Shown here: positions 5,798-7,525 of the stretch, piece after piece
How the letters are laid out: every line of letters starts with the position of its first letter
How positions within the stretch are numbered: the stretch's first letter is position 1
Origin: DASQTB01 sp035642095
GTDB lineage: Bacteria; Actinomycetota; UBA4738; CALAEC01
Reading direction: 5' to 3'
DNA length: 7,525 nt
Assembly: GCA_035642095.1 (NCBI GenBank)
Contig: DASQTB010000129.1
Span: 1-7,525 of the forward strand
The notes under the pieces: generated by a model
What the model was told of the DNA's origin: nothing
The model's database searches: none
The model's input: the letters and a program-made list of their open reading frames with translations, nothing else
Position numbers and translations under genes: made by a program

Positions 5798-7081
5798 TCA
5801 CGCAAATCGAACCCGGTACACCTCCACCGGCTCCTTCCTCCCTTTCACCTGTCGCTTGCCCGCCGGCTCGATCCGGGCCCCGGGAGCGGCGGAGACCGTG
5901 GCCGCGGTAGCCAGGACCTCGCCGGCCGCGGCTTCCCCTTGGAGACGCGCGGCCACGTTCACCGCATCTCCGATCACCGTGTACTGGAGACGCCCACCGC
6001 CACCCATCGTTCCCGCAATCACCGTGCCGGTGTTCACCCCGATCCCCATGCCCAGCGCCGGGACGCCTCGGGCCTCGGCCTCCGCGTTCAGCTCTCGCTG
6101 GCGAGCCTGCATGGCAATCGCGCACCGAAGCGCGGCCTGGGCATGGTCTTCGAGCGGCTCGGGCACCCCGAACACGACCATGACCGCATCGCCCACGAAC
6201 TCGTTCAGCGTTCCTCCCTGGCCCATGATCACGTCCGTCATGGCGGCCAGGTGGCTGGTCAGGATCTCCGCCACCCGACGAGCCTCGAGCTGCTCGGCGA
6301 GGGTGGAGTACCCCCGGATGTCGGAGAAGAGGACCGTGGCTTCCACCTCCTGCTGGAGCTGCTCGACGGAGGGGACGGCCCGGAGCCGGTCGGCCACCTG
6401 GCTGGGGATGAAGGAACGCAGCGTTCGGGCGGACGCCTCCCGGTCCACCACCGCGGCATGGAGACGCTTGAGCTGGTCCACGGCCCTGGCCGTGCCATCC
6501 CCAGCGTCGATCGCCAGCCGCCTGAACAGCTCGGTGACCCGGCGGTCGATGGCCTCCGGCGTGCTTCCCAGGCGATCGGCCATCTCCTCATAGCCGAGCC
6601 CTTCGGCCATGAGATCGAGAATCTCCCGATCTGCCTCCTCCGGTTGTCTCCCTGAGAGGCGCTCCGCGATCGTCGGATCCACCGCCGAGCCGCCCGCGGC
6701 GACCTCCCGGATCGCTCGAGGCAGCTCGTCCCCCTCCCCGAGCCGGTCCTTAAGGAGATATGCGAGCCCGCTATGCCCCTTCCCCAGCAGGGCCAGGGCG
6801 TAGGCCTCGTCATCGTGGGCCGAGAGAACCACCACGCCGGTATCCGGGTAACGAGAGCGGATCTCATGGGCGGCGTCGATCCCCTCCAGCTGGAACCGGG
6901 GCGGCATCTTGATATCGGTGACCACCACGTCGGGCCGATGCTTGTTGGCCGCGGCGATCAGCGAGGGCGCGTCGGCGGCCACGCCAACGACGGCGATCCC
7001 TTCCGTGGCGTCGAGCAACGCCCGGACGCCCTCTCGGACCAGCACGTTGTCCTCCCCGAGGACCACTCGGATGTCGGTCAT
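5798..7081 (-). CDS. Response regulator fusion: receiver, LuxR-type HTH and class III adenylate/guanylate cyclase
   Basis: The protein has 427 residues in three parts. A NarL-like receiver (about 1-122) keeps Glu10/Asp11, phosphoacceptor Asp56 (VVVTD), Ser87 and Lys111. A LuxR-type HTH (about 150-190) shows DREILDLMAEGLGYEEMADRL and then TELFRRLAI. A helical linker with SFIPSQVADRL (223-233) leads into a class III cyclase domain (about 246-427). There, metal-binding Asp254 lies in FSDIRGYS and Asp298 in EFVGDAVMVVFG, Asn375 and Arg379 in the transition-state segment VIGDAVNVAARL, and VKGRKEPVEVYRV is the usual end. The domain looks catalytically complete and should make a cyclic nucleotide, probably under phosphorylation control. 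The position usually occupied by substrate-selecting Lys is Glu294, so ATP versus GTP preference is uncertain. GGGAG sits 6 nt before the ATG. It is the first gene of the minus-strand run and diverges from a receiver paralogue. Confidence 0.92.
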   Translation of the reverse strand: MTDIRVVLGEDNVLVREGVRALLDATEGIAVVGVAADAPSLIAAANKHRPDVVVTDIKMPPRFQLEGIDAAHEIRSRYPDTGVVVLSAHDDEAYALALLGKGHSGLAYLLKDRLGEGDELPRAIREVAAGGSAVDPTIAERLSGRQPEEADREILDLMAEGLGYEEMADRLGSTPEAIDRRVTELFRRLAIDAGDGTARAVDQLKRLHAAVVDREASARTLRSFIPSQVADRLRAVPSVEQLQQEVEATVLFSDIRGYSTLAEQLEARRVAEILTSHLAAMTDVIMGQGGTLNEFVGDAVMVVFGVPEPLEDHAQAALRCAIAMQARQRELNAEAEARGVPALGMGIGVNTGTVIAGTMGGGGRLQYTVIGDAVNVAARLQGEAAAGEVLATAATVSAAPGARIEPAGKRQVKGRKEPVEVYRVRFA

Positions 7082-7107
7082 GAGCGGCTCCCGTATACCA
7101 TCCGGCC
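7082..7107. promoter_or_regulatory. 26-bp divergent intergenic region with a central GTATAC palindrome
   Basis: The whole space between two divergent start codons is 26 bp. It contains the palindrome GTATAC (7093-7098). On the + strand TACCAT (7096-7101) fits a TAnnnT -10 element placed 6 nt before the GTG at 7108, the spacing expected for a leaderless transcript. On the - strand GGGAG is a normal ribosome-binding site for the cyclase gene. At least one promoter must extend into neighbouring coding DNA. Assignment is tentative. Confidence 0.35.
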
Positions 7108-7525
7108 GTGGCCCTCCGCATCGTCTTCGCCGAGGACGACTACCTGGTCCGGGAGGGCACGGCCGCCCTCCTGGCGGAGGTGGGCGACGTGGAGATCGCC
7201 GCTACGGTCGGCGATCTCGATACCCTCCTGGCGGCGGTGGACGAGCACCGCCCCGACGCGGTGCTGACCGACATCCGCATGCCGCCGACCAAGACCACCG
7301 AGGGGATCGATGCCGCCCGGCGGATCCGGGCAGATCACCCCGACACCGGCGTGGTGGTCCTGTCGCAGTTCGCCGAGGACGAATACGCCTACGAGCTGCT
7401 GAAGGACGGCGCCGAGGGACTCGGATACCTGTTGAAGGAACGGGTGGCAGACATCGAAGAGATCGTGCGGGCGCTCAGAGACGTCGCTGCCGGCGGTTCC
7501 GTGCTCGACCCGAAGGTGGTCGAAG
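7108..7525 (+). CDS. NarL-type response regulator, receiver domain (cut by window end)
   Basis: From GTG at 7108 the frame is open to the window edge (139 complete codons). It encodes a full receiver domain: acidic pair Glu9/Asp10 (with Asp11), phosphoacceptor Asp55 in AVLTDIRMPP, Ser86 in VVVLSQF, and Lys110 in GYLLKERV. The tail RALRDVAAGGSVLDPKVVE is the standard link to a C-terminal output domain, commonly a LuxR-type HTH, which lies beyond the window. It is closely similar along its whole length to the receiver of the divergent cyclase fusion, including REG near residue 16, the GIDAA segment and the PDTGVVVLS strand, so the two arose by duplication. No ribosome-binding site precedes the GTG, which suits leaderless translation. 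Whether it also carries a cyclase domain cannot be told here. Confidence 0.88.
   Translation, partial: MALRIVFAEDDYLVREGTAALLAEVGDVEIAATVGDLDTLLAAVDEHRPDAVLTDIRMPPTKTTEGIDAARRIRADHPDTGVVVLSQFAEDEYAYELLKDGAEGLGYLLKERVADIEEIVRALRDVAAGGSVLDPKVVE

Noticed and set aside
5141..6655. A 504-residue open frame on the plus strand
   Set aside because: It is antisense to the methyltransferase and cyclase fusion, both with clear motifs; composition is that of a GC shadow.

Overview
The window is roughly two-thirds G+C and gene-dense. It uses several GTG starts, and its third-position GC is high enough to leave long spurious antisense reading frames. The gene content points to a free-living bacterium, most likely an actinomycete-type lineage (Actinomycetota, possibly uncultured). 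It includes a PQQ-type sugar dehydrogenase, an LVIVD-repeat protein, a glutaredoxin/mycoredoxin-like protein, a 2TM protein and NarL-type receiver proteins. The taxonomic placement is inference from composition and gene families only.

The left half reads on the + strand. It holds a lipoprotein of unknown function (16-600), a secreted PQQ-dependent sugar dehydrogenase-family beta-propeller (674-2227) followed by a long hairpin, a MerB-like (alkylmercury lyase family) gene (2303-2980), and a secreted LVIVD-repeat beta-propeller (3046-4506) with its own predicted promoter.

The key observation is in the MerB-like gene. Its frame is interrupted by one in-frame TGA (2756-2758), yet the same frame continues and supplies exactly the missing MerB C-terminal part. 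Ungapped comparison with recalled plasmid R831b MerB puts this TGA at catalytic Cys159, while Cys96 and Asp99 are present as Cys91 and Asp94. Directly after the TGA is a strong two-part hairpin with a 9-bp apical stem and a GGTC tetraloop 19 nt downstream, which is the architecture of a bacterial SECIS element. The simplest reading is a selenocysteine-containing MerB-like protein of 225 residues. The selenocysteine machinery (selA, selB, selC, selD) is not in the window and would have to be elsewhere in the genome.

The right half reads mainly on the - strand as a probable operon: a receiver/LuxR-type-HTH/class III nucleotide cyclase fusion (7081 to 5798), a SAM-dependent methyltransferase (5737 to 5108), a small 2TM membrane protein (5087 to 4791) and a glutaredoxin-like thiol protein (4761 to 4516). 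The last converges on the LVIVD gene with a 9-nt gap. At the right edge a second receiver-domain protein, a clear paralogue of the cyclase fusion's receiver, diverges from it across only 26 bp and runs off the window. No rRNA, tRNA, CRISPR array or mobile element was seen, and no gene-free stretch exceeds about 75 bp.
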